Assembly: GCA_964653485.1 (NCBI GenBank)
Contig: CAZZFF010000020.1
Span: 3,314 to 67,313, forward strand
Reading direction: 5' to 3'
Length of the DNA stretch: 64,000 nucleotides
Source: CAVQND01 sp964653485
Lineage (GTDB): Bacteria; Verrucomicrobiota; Verrucomicrobiia; Limisphaerales; UBA8199
The notes under the pieces were generated by a model. The model had not been told where the DNA came from. It saw only the letters and a program-made list of their open reading frames with translations, and searched no databases. Numbering within the stretch: the first letter of the stretch is position 1; every line of letters begins with the position of its first letter. Below, piece by piece: positions 45,101 through 53,427 of the stretch. The position numbers were made by a program, and so were the translations under genes.

Positions 45101-45726
45101 CGCATCAGCCCCGGGCTGAGGCTGATCTGTGAGAGCATCTCGGCGGCGTAAAAGAGCTTGCCCTCGGCTTCCGGCCGGGTTTCGTTCCACGCCAGCTTCA
45201 CCGCGCCCTCCGAAGGCAGGTAGCTGACAAAGTCGTTGCCCGTCCGTTCGGGCCGCGCGGCGCCCGCGAACTCGAATTGGGTGTCCCCCGCCAACCCGTG
45301 AAGCACAATCGGCTGCAGCGCGCTGGGCGCCACCCGAAACTCGACCGTATTCCAACCCTTGGTCTGCCGCACCGCGGCGTCAAACTTGAGGCGGATCGGA
45401 TACCGCCCGGCATGGTCGAAGGCGACCGTAAAGCAGTCCTGCCCCGCCTTGATCCGCCACTTGGGATGGGGACCGATTTCAGTGAGCGCCACGCCGCCCC
45501 TCAGCAGGTCCAGCATGCCGCCCTGTTGATTCTCGACACGCGCGGTCGCCGTGAGCGTGAACGCCGCCCGATTGCTCCCCAGGTCCCCCGTAAGCATGAA
45601 ATCCTCAAGAACAACCACCGGAGGGGGCGGATTGACCGCCGGCTCGCCGGCCCGTGACACGGACCCCAGCACAAGCAGCAGAGTGAGGGCCGGCAACCAT
45701 GAGAGGTTAGAATCGGTTTGGCTCAT
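39169..45726 (-). CDS. Giant membrane-anchored envelope protein with internally duplicated architecture
   Basis: A 2185-residue protein, start ATG 45724-45726, with a signal peptide (LPALTLLLVLGSVSRAG). Residues about 30-850 are an extracytoplasmic beta-rich region. Some six membrane helices lie within about 865-1075. A second beta-rich region spans about 1080-2140, with a final membrane helix at about 2152-2172 (LLILAATLLLLALIH). The halves are homologous: a segment ISKEGQVLTDAR...LPPGTQLW...LIPLPPHANPDAP in the first half matches ISDEGVMLTQAR...LPKDAHFWF...LIPLDPLSRDDKS in the second, each followed by a WRV-containing strand. No catalytic motif was found. It is the third gene after an ECF sigma factor and a VWA protein, and probably works with the VWA protein. 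A sensor, scaffold or protein-complex role is inference. Confidence 0.8.
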   Translation of the reverse strand: MSQTDSNLSWLPALTLLLVLGSVSRAGEPAVNPPPPVVVLEDFMLTGDLGSNRAAFTLTATARVENQQGGMLDLLRGGVALTEIGPHPKWRIKAGQDCFTVAFDHAGRYPIRLKFDAAVRQTKGWNTVEFRVAPSALQPIVLHGLAGDTQFEFAGAARPERTGNDFVSYLPSEGAVKLAWNETRPEAEGKLFYAAEMLSQISLSPGLMRQSGLLSFKVMQGELRRVAIVLRGAGEVTRVQGDPVLAWNVEPASGQGERRLIVQLNQPQRDAFALQVQVQTPLGAFPQTADAVQLRPDGATRFAGYYRIVNEGAVRLEVAQASGLSQVSPEQFPETDITRAFLRPAGNQRFVYRFSGADFGLRIQADQILPDLAVSEVLAYHLGENELAIDAEIELDIREAPLRELVLRLPKGYALAQLAAPGLSDYFLREPADQAEAELCLVYGQPVSGRQIVQLRLERNKALGGGEWPLPRLEVAKAKSVRGHIAVAADPGFRLTPERTEALTEIATAFFPREAPGIQAAFRLSDAAWQATVRVERLPQTVQVEALHLFSIGEGIAYGSSLMNYVVSGAPVGAFKVELSDEYFNVEFTGKDIRNWRKTAGGYLVQLHTPVAGAYTLLATYERPFKSQGETLAFSGARPLDAQSEEGYTLIISAYQFAVKPEAVSRGLLRLDTREVPAEYRLFFDAPILEAFRYTSRPFDLKLALSPLAQGDSLSLVVDRAWITNRISKEGQVLTDARYFVKNRGNPCLKVALPPGTQLWSAAVGGAPVVPVLDAEADLIPLPPHANPDAPVVIDLKLASKAKVPERVRVCAPVIGAPVLLAEWRVEPDTGQRLVYRGGSLSPAGGVADGSGFSALARLFTRDGSSSAGLLAAVLGLLAAALAAWRWAGASGVLRFSSRHIGGTAFGLVALVLAAAAFLNFADRAGRQEVSVPRELSFLAPVQQAEGALSLEVGNVADRISAFDVLGYAWPALPAAVLWIYVWLAPRPRRRAAARIGGWLLLAWAALRWPNGAAAFLAVLAAFVVLRAVVPAGWRLFRLPPPPRPAPEAAASGGVAPAAAALLAGGLLWFGWICNAQAVPAPALQSSVPESVTQEIRVEDQFASGVARIHWRAEQGDLLPLLFEPAVLIHLKYPTNALSLEQGPPGSKMSRRLAARKGGTFDVEMRYQLQTARRDKENGVVLPVQYGLANRLKLTLVNLDVDVFSARAVEIQREAGGSNTVAALVLVPASETWVGWQPHSRDVKMEKPVFYAELTHLYTPMAGVIEGAHYVSIRPAQGELSELMLDVPPGATVTDVLDPGPAEGKGSAGGGSVVSLWRFDPDAHKLRVSLNPAQSRPFAILVRSQIAVGPLPFERSFGLLGVENAGEQIGLLGVATGNEVQLDDVNAKGCSPINLEDFPPEPAAAFKGQIPDLTVRRAFRYAGQGARRASEERRGADPERRLQATAGQTPEALAGPERGAPQVQLRASAVEPDIRVETQETLSMGEDRTVLADDAVIDITRAGIFRLSFLMPPGFDVESISGPALSHWTEAKTETGRVITLHLAGKTEGRQQLAISLAGPGIKATNAWEVPRLVVREAGKQRGTLLVVPEQGFRLQAAASEGVTQLDPQRSGISQKGVLAFRVLQTPWSLALEIEPVEASVQVTSLQHATVSDAQVKVVANLQYQIENTGLKALRVFLPAEAQGVRFQGDQVADFTRGTATLTNGLQAWGIKLHRRVIGSYLLRASYQTLMAEQALETVLRGVQAGEVNLQRGFVTVQSVGRLQARVQTLPAALQPAEWQSIPRILQQDLPAAAANFTYRLVEPGFELPLKIERREAAKLLDAHVNSATFTSIISDEGVMLTQARLELRPGDKRLLNVILPKDAHFWFAFVNQAGVWPWRGPQGLLIPLDPLSRDDKSVPVELFYSSRVGAAGSRALELELLAPKFDLPLENIVWRVSLGEKWRLAHWSGSLQLQQEQVAGRTDGVDLQGYLREEAMGQIERTHRAEDLLAAGGTALDQGDPQQARRAFQAAFGLSSHDAAFNEDARVQLHNIKLQQALVGLNVRQAAIAGDTAALGGRFRDLQGRKEIGYTQQDAKAIIERNTADDNAAFMRLAERLIQQQDAAVLSPAALRASIPEQGRLLTFKRAVAVDPGADLNIALSAVPSRPASNWTRLLILAATLLLLALIHTSATSAATNSRARSLG

Positions 45727-45761
45727 AAGATTGATGCGAATGCCCAACGATCTCACCACGG

Positions 45762-48719
45762 CTACTTCCCCCCCAAACTCTGCGCCTGGCGGATCATCCA
45801 TTCGAGTTTCCTGGGGCGCGCGTCAGGGCCATAGGCATCCGGCACGCCGCCCAGGTAACCCAGGAGCCGCTCAGGCGTCACCTCTGCCGCAAACGGGCTG
45901 GACGCCAGCCACTCGGAGAATGCGCCGGCCACCGCCGCCAGACGGAGCGCCGGACCGGCCTTTTCGAGCGGCGCTGCGCTGCCCGTGTAAGCCACGGTCC
46001 ACTCCTGCTCCCGGTACTCGCCGGTGGCCGGGACCTTGTAACGAACACGGACAACTCCCAGCGGGCCGTCGCCGCGCGGGTCAATCTCGATGACATAGAG
46101 CGCGTTACCCGACTCGGCGGCGCCGATCTGCGCGGCGCTCACGGTGTTATCCCGAAACTGCTCCTTGGCAAGCTGATGCCTGGCATAGCCCACCTGGCGA
46201 TAAGCCGTCACGCGCGCGGGATTGAACTGCACCTGGACCTTTACGTCGGATGCCGCCACCCGCAGCGCCCCGGCCAACTGCCCGGCGAACCCGGCGGCGG
46301 CCTCCTCCGGCGTGTTCAGAAACCCGTAACGCCCATCGCCGTTGCGCGAAAGGACCTCGAGCAAATCATCGTTGTAGCCCTCCCAACCGATGCCAAAACA
46401 ATCGAGCGCGATACCCTGCTTGCGGTGGGCCTCGACCTTTTGCTTGAGCGCCTCCGGCTCGACGTTGCCCAGGTTGGCGGCGCCGTCGGTGAGCAGCACG
46501 ACCCGGTTAATCCCGTTGGCCAGGTAATGCCGCAAGGCGGTCTCGTAAGCCAGGTTCAGCGCCTCTTCCAGATTGGTCCCGCCCTGGGGCGTAAGCCCGC
46601 CGACCTCTTCGGCCACGTGGCCCGCCTGACTGCCGGGCACGCCGTCCACCCGGAGCCGGGCCGTCCGCGCAAAAGTGACCACGCTGAGCTTGTCCTGCGC
46701 CTGCAGTTGGGCCGCCAGCACGCGCAGCGCCTCGTGAATAATGCGCACGCGATCGGCCCTCTCCATCGAGCCTGAATTGTCCAGCAGCAGCACCAGGTTC
46801 AACGGCCGGCCCGCCTCCCTGCCCTGCGCCGCTGTCTTCAAAGAGAAGCGGAGCAAGTCCCGGTTCTGCGCGAACGGATAGCGCGCCCGCTCGCACGCAA
46901 AGGCAACCGGCACGCCCGCCGGGGCCTCCGGATCCCGGTAATCGAACGCATTGATGAATTCCTCGCTCCGCACCGTGGCCGGCTCGGGCATCATGCCCTT
47001 CTCCAGGCTCGCCGCCGCGAGCTTGAAGGAAACATCGCTCACGTTGAGCGAGAAGGTCGAAAACGCATTCTCGCGCGTCCGCACTTCGGGCTGGGGAACC
47101 GGCGCGGAGGTCGCACGCTGCCTTCTGGCGGGCTGGTCGGACCGATCCACGCCCGCCTGGGCCTGGGCGAGCCCTTTCTCCACGCCCCCCCGCACGCCCT
47201 GCACCGATTCCATCTCACTGCCAGGCGGCTTCGCGCTCTCTTTGAGTTCCTCGCGCTTGCCTTCAGCGTTGGCAGCGGAAGGCACGGTGTACGCGGAGCG
47301 CGCGACCAAAGGGGCCGCTACGGCAGCCTTCCCGACGCTTGTCGCGACCTGCTGGTTGGAATTCACGCGATCCAGTGAGATGGCCCATTTTCTCTCGATG
47401 TCGGCGCCCAGTTTGTCCCGAGCAACGAGATCACGCTCCCGTATGCCGGTGTGGTCAGTCTTTGTCTGCGCCGTCGCTGCCGCGCCGTTGGCGGCCTGAG
47501 TCTGATCTGGCGATCTCTTCACCTTCAAGTCCAGTGAGTCTAAGCGACGAGAGGCGTCCAGCTTATTCAGCTCGGTTTCCTGAGCGGCGGATTGTGCGAC
47601 CTCGTTGCGGAACATCGCTCCTGTGGCCGGCACGTCGCCAAGGATCGGCGCCTGCGCCTGGGTCTCGATGGAGCCGGCGGTTGCGCCTTGGACCGGTGCC
47701 GCCCGCTGAAGCCGGCGTTGCGCGTACGCCAGGGTCTGGGGTGGCCTGGGGCTTGGGGCTGCCACCGCGGGAGCAGGGCTGCCGGGTGCCGGCGCCGCTC
47801 CCGGTTTGCCGGCAGCAGGTGCGACTGCCGCCAGAGCGAGGGTGGGCTGAATCGTAAAGATAGCATCGTGAACAGGGACGCCACCCCCGCCCATGCCGCC
47901 CTGGGGCGCCGTTGACGGCGGCCTGATTGGGGCCACGCTGAGAATCGAGCCGGCGGACAAGTCCGTGCCTGTGGGCTCCGCCGTTGGCTGCGCCTGTGTG
48001 AGTGGTGTGCCTCCTTTCCCTTCCATCCCGCCGCCACCACCGCCACCACCCGCCACCACCGCGCCCGTGTTTCCAGGCAACACGATCGTCGTCCGGTTCG
48101 CCTGGGCCAGCATCGCAGCGACCCTATCTTGCTCGGCCTTCGCCCGCGCCCAATTCGGCGAACCGTAGGGGACTATATTTGTCTGCAGCGCGGAATACCC
48201 TCCGTAAGCGCCGCCGGAGTACTGGGTGATAGTCGACCCATCCTCCAAGGGACGGCTCGCGGCCCCGTCCGGCAGCGCGAACTGGTATTTCACCGGCGCC
48301 ATGGCCAACGACCTGCGCTTGCCCTGCGACAGGACCGGCAGGAACACGGCCAAAGCAAGCAGCCCGACAAGCACCGCCGCGGCGGCCACCAGCACAGGCG
48401 ACCTCCATTCTCGCCTGCGCGGGCGGGCGAACTCCTTGGGCGCGACGGTCTTGAAATGGGCAAGCAACTCTTCCCGGCGTCGATCACTCAGCTTGAGCGG
48501 CGTGGGCTGGGCAGCGGCTGGGTCCGCCGGTTGGGCGGCGGTCTCCCGGACGAGTTCAATCGTGAGCTTGAGGCGCCGGTGGAGGGCGGCCAGGGCGCCG
48601 TCTCGCTCGATGGCAAGGCGGAGCGCGGCGGCCTGCTCGGGCGGCAGTTCCCCGAGCAACAGGGCCGTCACAGCGGCTTCCAGTTCTTCGCGGGAGTCTT
48701 GAGGAAGATCGGGATTCAT
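45762..48719 (-). CDS. Membrane-anchored VWA protein with anti-sigma-like N-terminus
   Basis: A 985-residue protein. Residues 1-105 are a soluble helical region with acidic and hydrophobic patterns, resembling a zinc-free anti-sigma domain. A membrane helix lies at 109-130 (VLVAAAAVLVGLLALAVFLPVL). A long Ala/Pro/Gly/Gln-rich region follows (140-540). YfbK-type beta-domain sequence ENAFSTFSLNVSDVSF is near 545. The VWA domain (about 636-810) has the MIDAS sequence LLLDNSGSM. The last 170 residues match the DUF3520-like end of YfbK proteins. It begins 4 bp inside the sigma-factor gene and ends 35 bp before the giant protein. The simplest model is an anti-sigma factor and periplasmic MIDAS receptor in one chain, but sigma binding is not shown. 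Confidence 0.85.
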   Translation of the reverse strand: MNPDLPQDSREELEAAVTALLLGELPPEQAAALRLAIERDGALAALHRRLKLTIELVRETAAQPADPAAAQPTPLKLSDRRREELLAHFKTVAPKEFARPRRREWRSPVLVAAAAVLVGLLALAVFLPVLSQGKRRSLAMAPVKYQFALPDGAASRPLEDGSTITQYSGGAYGGYSALQTNIVPYGSPNWARAKAEQDRVAAMLAQANRTTIVLPGNTGAVVAGGGGGGGGMEGKGGTPLTQAQPTAEPTGTDLSAGSILSVAPIRPPSTAPQGGMGGGGVPVHDAIFTIQPTLALAAVAPAAGKPGAAPAPGSPAPAVAAPSPRPPQTLAYAQRRLQRAAPVQGATAGSIETQAQAPILGDVPATGAMFRNEVAQSAAQETELNKLDASRRLDSLDLKVKRSPDQTQAANGAAATAQTKTDHTGIRERDLVARDKLGADIERKWAISLDRVNSNQQVATSVGKAAVAAPLVARSAYTVPSAANAEGKREELKESAKPPGSEMESVQGVRGGVEKGLAQAQAGVDRSDQPARRQRATSAPVPQPEVRTRENAFSTFSLNVSDVSFKLAAASLEKGMMPEPATVRSEEFINAFDYRDPEAPAGVPVAFACERARYPFAQNRDLLRFSLKTAAQGREAGRPLNLVLLLDNSGSMERADRVRIIHEALRVLAAQLQAQDKLSVVTFARTARLRVDGVPGSQAGHVAEEVGGLTPQGGTNLEEALNLAYETALRHYLANGINRVVLLTDGAANLGNVEPEALKQKVEAHRKQGIALDCFGIGWEGYNDDLLEVLSRNGDGRYGFLNTPEEAAAGFAGQLAGALRVAASDVKVQVQFNPARVTAYRQVGYARHQLAKEQFRDNTVSAAQIGAAESGNALYVIEIDPRGDGPLGVVRVRYKVPATGEYREQEWTVAYTGSAAPLEKAGPALRLAAVAGAFSEWLASSPFAAEVTPERLLGYLGGVPDAYGPDARPRKLEWMIRQAQSLGGK

Positions 48720-49306
48720 GGAACGATGCCATTCTTGGCCAACTCGGCGGCGACCGCTTTAAGCGCGTGGTGCAGAAGGTAGCCGACGTTGCCGGTGCTC
48801 AGCCCTGTCCGGACGCTGATTTCCTTGTAGGACAATCCGTCGTTGAACTTCAGCCGGACCAATTCCCGGCTCCGTGGGTCGAGGGTTTCCAGGCTCAGGC
48901 GGACCAAGCCGACGCCTTCCCAACGGGCAATTTGTTCATCGGGCAGCGGCTGCGGGTCGGGTGGTTCGGGAACGGCGAGCCACGCCTCTTCCGAGTGCAA
49001 GCCGAGCGAGACCGTCTTATCGGCCTGGCGCCGATGGTTGAGGGCCAGGTTATGAACCGTCCGGTAGAGCCATCGTCGCGGCTCCCGCACTGTATCAAAC
49101 TGGGCGTGCAGTCTCATGAACGCTTCCTGCACGATGTCCTCGGCTGCGGCCCCCTGCCCAAGCAGACGCTGCGCATAGCCTAAAAGCGGCGACTCCAGAG
49201 CCGCGAACAGCTCTGCAATCCCTTCACATCCGGTCGGCTCTGTGCTGGCTTGGTCAGGTCGCATTGTGGCCCTGCTCGGCGAACCCCGCTGATTTGCGTC
49301 GATCAT
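48716..49306 (-). CDS. ECF-type sigma factor (sigma-70 family)
   Basis: A 196-residue ECF sigma factor. Region 2 begins near LFAALESPLLGYAQRLLGQGAAAEDIVQEAFMRLHAQFDTVREPRRWLYRTVHNLALNHRR, and region 4 has LRLKFNDGLSYKEISVRTGLSTGNVGYLLHHALKAV, an HTH that reads promoters. The start is unsure: ATG 49304-49306 is used, while GTG 49361-49363 or ATG 49262-49264 are possible. The stop overlaps the VWA gene start (4 bp), so both are made together, as for ECF sigma/anti-sigma pairs. Target promoters are unknown; autoregulation is likely but no promoter was identified. Confidence 0.92.
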   Translation of the reverse strand: MIDANQRGSPSRATMRPDQASTEPTGCEGIAELFAALESPLLGYAQRLLGQGAAAEDIVQEAFMRLHAQFDTVREPRRWLYRTVHNLALNHRRQADKTVSLGLHSEEAWLAVPEPPDPQPLPDEQIARWEGVGLVRLSLETLDPRSRELVRLKFNDGLSYKEISVRTGLSTGNVGYLLHHALKAVAAELAKNGIVP

Positions 49307-49406
49307 CGAGCCATCCGGCATTCTGGGTCTCCACAAAACATCGTGTCTCACCTGATAAGACACTGGAAGGCGAGATTTCTTAGATCATCGAAGGAACAAG
49401 CGCGAA

Positions 49407-49489
49407 AACCGAAATCCGAAGGCCCGAAATCCGAAAGGGGCTTCCGGGCCTTCGGATTTCGGATTTCGGATTTCGGATTTCGGATTTCG
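49407..49489 (+). repeat. Heptanucleotide array 3, inverted CCGAAAT/ATTTCGG pair
   Basis: A left arm CCGAAATCCGAAGGCCCG (49409-49426) is exactly complementary, read in reverse, to CGGGCCTTCGGATTTCGG (49445-49462), an 18-bp perfect inverted repeat. It is followed by four more ATTTCGG units to 49489. The array lies between the sigma-factor gene and the SMP-30 gene, next to several start options of the sigma gene. Confidence 0.9.
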
Positions 49490-49520
49490 CCCTCTGGGCG
49501 TCATTTCGCCCTGCGGGCGT

Positions 49521-50423
49521 CTATTGGCTCCCCACACCCTTGACCTGCATTCGGAGCGCGTAGAGATGCTTGCTGGCGGTGATGAAGAGCGTATGCCGGT
49601 CTTTCCCGCCGAAGCAGATATTGCCGGTCCACGGCTCGGCCACATCGATGTGCTCGATTTGTTTCCCGGTGGAATCGAAGACGAACACCCCATGGCCGGT
49701 CAAATAGACATTGCCCTGGTCATCGATGGTCATTCCGTCCGACCCCTTGCGGCAGAACAGCGTTTTGTCCGTGAGCGAGCCGTCAGCCTGGATGTGGTAG
49801 CGGTAGGTCTTGTCCGCGCCGATGTCCGCCACGTAGAGCAGCTTGCCGTCGGGGGTGCCGATGATGCCGTTGGGCTGGCGGAGGTCATCGGCGACGCGCG
49901 TGAGCGTCTTGTTGTCCGGGGCCAGGAAATAAACGTGCTCGCCCATCTCTTTGGGACCGCGCTTCCAATAGGAACGGCTGTAATAAGGGTCGGTCAGATA
50001 GACGCCGCCCTGGGGCCGGACCCACACGTCGTTAGGCCCGTTGAGCAGTTTGCCCTGGTAATCCTTGATGACCACGGTCACGTTGCCCGCGGGGTCGATG
50101 CGCCACATCTGGTTCTTCTCGTCCGCGCACGCCCACAGGTTGCCCTCCCCGTCGAAGCAAAGCCCGTTGGAACGCCCGCACGGTTTCATGAACGTGCTGA
50201 GCTTGCCCTCGACGCTCCATTCGAGGATGCAATCGTTGGGCTGGTCCGTAAAGAACACGTTCCCCTGCGCGTCGCAGGCGGGTCCCTCGGTAAATTCAAA
50301 ACCGCCCGCCAGCGTTTGCAACTTCTCACCGGGAGCGATGATCGCGCTCTGCGCGCCCAATGCCTGGAGAGCGCAGAGAAAACCGGGAATCAGGATAAGG
50401 AGAGTGGTTCTGAGATTGCCCAT
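49521..50423 (-). CDS. SMP-30/gluconolactonase-family secreted protein
   Basis: A 300-residue six-bladed beta-propeller. The signal peptide (LILIPGFLCALQALGAQS) is at the start ATG 50421-50423. Metal-binding residues expected for SMP-30 proteins are visible: Glu in FEFTEGPACD, Asn in LNGPNDVWV, and Asp in GSDGMTIDDQGNVY. The repeating WACADE/WVRPQGGVYLTDPYY strands fit the propeller. Members hydrolyse sugar lactones such as gluconolactone or act on small lactone-type esters. Upstream frame of 28 residues gives no signal. It is monocistronic and shares no obvious pathway with its neighbours. Confidence 0.88.
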   Translation of the reverse strand: MGNLRTTLLILIPGFLCALQALGAQSAIIAPGEKLQTLAGGFEFTEGPACDAQGNVFFTDQPNDCILEWSVEGKLSTFMKPCGRSNGLCFDGEGNLWACADEKNQMWRIDPAGNVTVVIKDYQGKLLNGPNDVWVRPQGGVYLTDPYYSRSYWKRGPKEMGEHVYFLAPDNKTLTRVADDLRQPNGIIGTPDGKLLYVADIGADKTYRYHIQADGSLTDKTLFCRKGSDGMTIDDQGNVYLTGHGVFVFDSTGKQIEHIDVAEPWTGNICFGGKDRHTLFITASKHLYALRMQVKGVGSQ

Positions 50424-50537
50424 ATCGGCACTTATACGACCGGGGGCGGAACGGTGGCAATCTAAATCGGGACGTCGGAGGTGAACTTTCAGACCGGCCC
50501 TGCTCAATCGTATCCTTCCGAAGCCGACTATATTTGT

Positions 50538-51124
<587 letters not shown>

Positions 51125-51125
<1 letters not shown>

Positions 51126-52612
51126 CACACTCCCGGCTTTTCCGCGTGCCACGGGGTGCTCTGCTCGAAGGCATGGGCAATCCGCAAGAGCGTCTGCTCC
51201 CCGAACGGTTTGCCCAGCAGTTGCAGGCCGATGGGCAGCGGGGGACGTGCTTCGGGTCCCGAGGACCGAGGCGCTGTGAAGCCGCACGGCAGGCTGATGC
51301 CACAGAGACCGGCCAGGTTGCAGGAAATCGTGAAAATATCCGAAAGATACATCTGCAGCGGGTCGTCGGACTTCTCGCCGACCTTGAAGGCAGGCGTGGG
51401 GCACACGGGAGTGAGGACGGCGTCCACGGTCTTGAATGCGTTGAGAAAGTCGGCGCGGATTAACGTGCGGACCTTTTGGGCGCGCAAGTAATAGGCATCG
51501 TAATACCCGCTGCTAAGGACATACGTGCCAAGGATGATGCGCCGCTTGACTTCCGCCCCGAAACCGGCGCCGCGCGTCTTGCCGTACAGCTCGATGGGGT
51601 CCGCCCCGTCCACCCGGGCGCCGTAGCGGATTCCGTCAAACCGGGCGAGGTTGGCGCTGGCCTCGGCGGTGGCGACGATATAGTAGGTCGCAACGGCATA
51701 CTCGGTGTGAGGCAGCGAGATTTCGACAACCTCCGCCCCCAGTTTGGCCAGTTGGCTCACGGCGCCGTCGATGGCTTGTTTGACCTCGGGGTCCAGGCCG
51801 CCAACCATATACTCCCGGGCCAGGCCGAGTCTGAGTCCTTTGACGCCGCCGCTCAGGCCGGTGGTAAATGAGGGGACGGGAAGGGGGGCGCTGGTCGAGT
51901 CTCGAGGGTCAAGACCGGCGATGACCTCCAAAAGCATCGCCGCGTCGCCCACTCGTTTGGCCAGGCAGCCAATCTGGTCCAGCGAGGACGCATAGGCCAC
52001 CAAGCCGTAACGGGACACTCGGCCGTAGGAGGGCTTCAGACCCACACAACCGCAAAACGAGGCGGGTTGGCGGATCGAACCGCCCGTGTCCGAACCCAGC
52101 GCCGCGAAGCACTCATCAGCCGAAACGGCGGCCGCCGAACCGCCGGAAGAACCGCCCGCCACCCGGGCCGGGTCCCACGGATTGCGCGTGACCTGAAAGG
52201 CCGAGTTCTCCGTCGAACTGCCCATGGCAAACTCGTCCATGTTCAGGCGCCCGAAAACGATGGCGCCGGCCGCCTTGAGCTTTTCGATGACCGTCGCGTC
52301 GAAGGGCGAAATGAACTTGCCGAGGATTTTCGAGCCGCAATTGAGCGGTTGGTCTTTTACGGCGATGACGTCTTTGGTGGCGATTGGCACGCCAAGCAAG
52401 GGGCGCTCCGCGTGGGTCTGTCCGCCGGCCAGGGCCGCGTCCGCCGATTCGGCCTGGGCAAGGGCATCGGCGGCATCGTAGCTGATGAAGGCCCCGATGC
52501 GCCCGTCCACGCCTTCAATTCTATCGAGGCAGGCCCGCATGGCCTCGGGCGAGGACACCTCGCGCCGGGCCAGCTTGGCCACCAGTTCGGCAACAGTCAG
52601 TTGATTCAGCAT
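51125..52612 (-). CDS. gatA: Aspartyl/glutamyl-tRNA amidotransferase subunit A
   Basis: A 495-residue amidase-signature enzyme that liberates ammonia from glutamine and passes it to GatB to convert Glu-tRNA(Gln) or Asp-tRNA(Asn). The triad is visible: K80 in VPIATKD, Ser in GGSSGGS (153-159) and S179 in SDTGGSIR. Length matches GatA (about 485-495). The conserved NMDEFAMGSSTENSAFQVTRNP segment separates it from generic amidases. Its usual partners GatC and GatB are not in the window. Downstream on the same strand a nucleotidyltransferase gene overlaps by one base. Confidence 0.93.
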
Positions 52613-52826
52613 GAGTCAGGCACCGCCGGGCAGCGCGACCGGCGTAGCCGGGACATTGGCTGACGGCGCGGCAAAAGGCAAAGCCAAAATAGGCCGTCCG
52701 AGCCACACGAGGCCCACCGTCTGGTCCTTGATGTTAGAGGCGGGACGAACTTCATTGTCAACCAGCGCAGCACATCGAGGACAACCCCAGGCTTTACCGA
52801 CCGGGAGGCTGTGGTAATTTGAGGTC

Positions 52827-53090
52827 GTGAAGATCACGCTGCCAGAGGCGTTGGAAGCCCTCGTCAAGAACAAGGTCCGAAGCGGACGTTACGCAGACGA
52901 GAGCGATGTGATGCGGGATGCGCTGCGCGCCCTTGAATGGCGCGATGACGGCGAATGGGCCGCGCTGGAAGCGGCATTGCTGGATGGGGCGCGCAGCCCG
53001 CGTCGGCCGTACAGCAAGTCCACGCTCGAGCGAGTGATGCACGGCGCACGGGACTTGCCACGACGACTCCTTGAACCGCCGCCGGATTGA
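52827..53090 (+). CDS. Orphan ParD-like (CopG/RHH) antitoxin
   Basis: An 87-residue protein with the ribbon-helix-helix ParD fold: MKITLPEALEALVKNKVRSGRYADESDVMRDALRALEWRDDGEWAALEAALLDGARSPRRPYS. The start is GTG 52827. ParD normally sits upstream of ParE and forms a tetramer that covers it; here the following sequence has no RelE/ParE-like frame, so the partner is missing or has been lost. It sits divergent from gatA and may autoregulate. Confidence 0.72.
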   Translation: MKITLPEALEALVKNKVRSGRYADESDVMRDALRALEWRDDGEWAALEAALLDGARSPRRPYSKSTLERVMHGARDLPRRLLEPPPD

Positions 53091-53427
53091 GCGCGGCGGC
53101 GTTAAGAACGCAGGGAAGTCCCCCCCAGGCAGGCTAATAAGGCTTGAGCTTGTAGAGCAACCCGTGTGGCAAGGCATGAAGCGCCTCGGCCAAGTACCCA
53201 CGGAGAGGAGCCAGACTGTAGAGTTCGCGCGTTTGGGCCAGATTCAGCACCAGGTTAACGAGAACGACCGGATTTGTAACATCCGAGGGGTGATTCGCGG
53301 GCGGCAAGGCCGACTTCAACCCGGGGTTGCTCCGTTGTACGAATTGGAAATAGGCGGGGTTTTCCGACAACAAGCCCGCGTCGAGGAGCAGGTAACCGGA
53401 CCGCTTGCCGCCTCGGCGTGGCTAATC
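53091..53427 (-). other. Gene-poor gap with a possible small minus-strand ORF
   Basis: No confident gene was found in this 337-bp stretch between the ParD-like gene and the ABC permease. A minus-strand frame from about 53373 to 53134 (about 79 residues, possible TTG start) reads SENPAYFQFVQRSNPGLK and LEALHALPHGLLYKLKPY-like sequence, and the frame continues upstream to a stop overlapping the end of the permease gene. It could be a fragment of an unknown protein, but no family or RBS supports it. Confidence 0.25.

Noticed and set aside
49364..49520. Possible CRISPR array in the repeats near the sigma factor
   Set aside because: Units are contiguous heptamers without spacers, and no cas genes occur in the window.
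52616..52816. Small minus-strand frame ending 3 bp before gatA with a CPRC motif
   Set aside because: Stop placement suits coupling to gatA, but there is no convincing start codon, the GC3 pattern is weak, and no GatC similarity is present.
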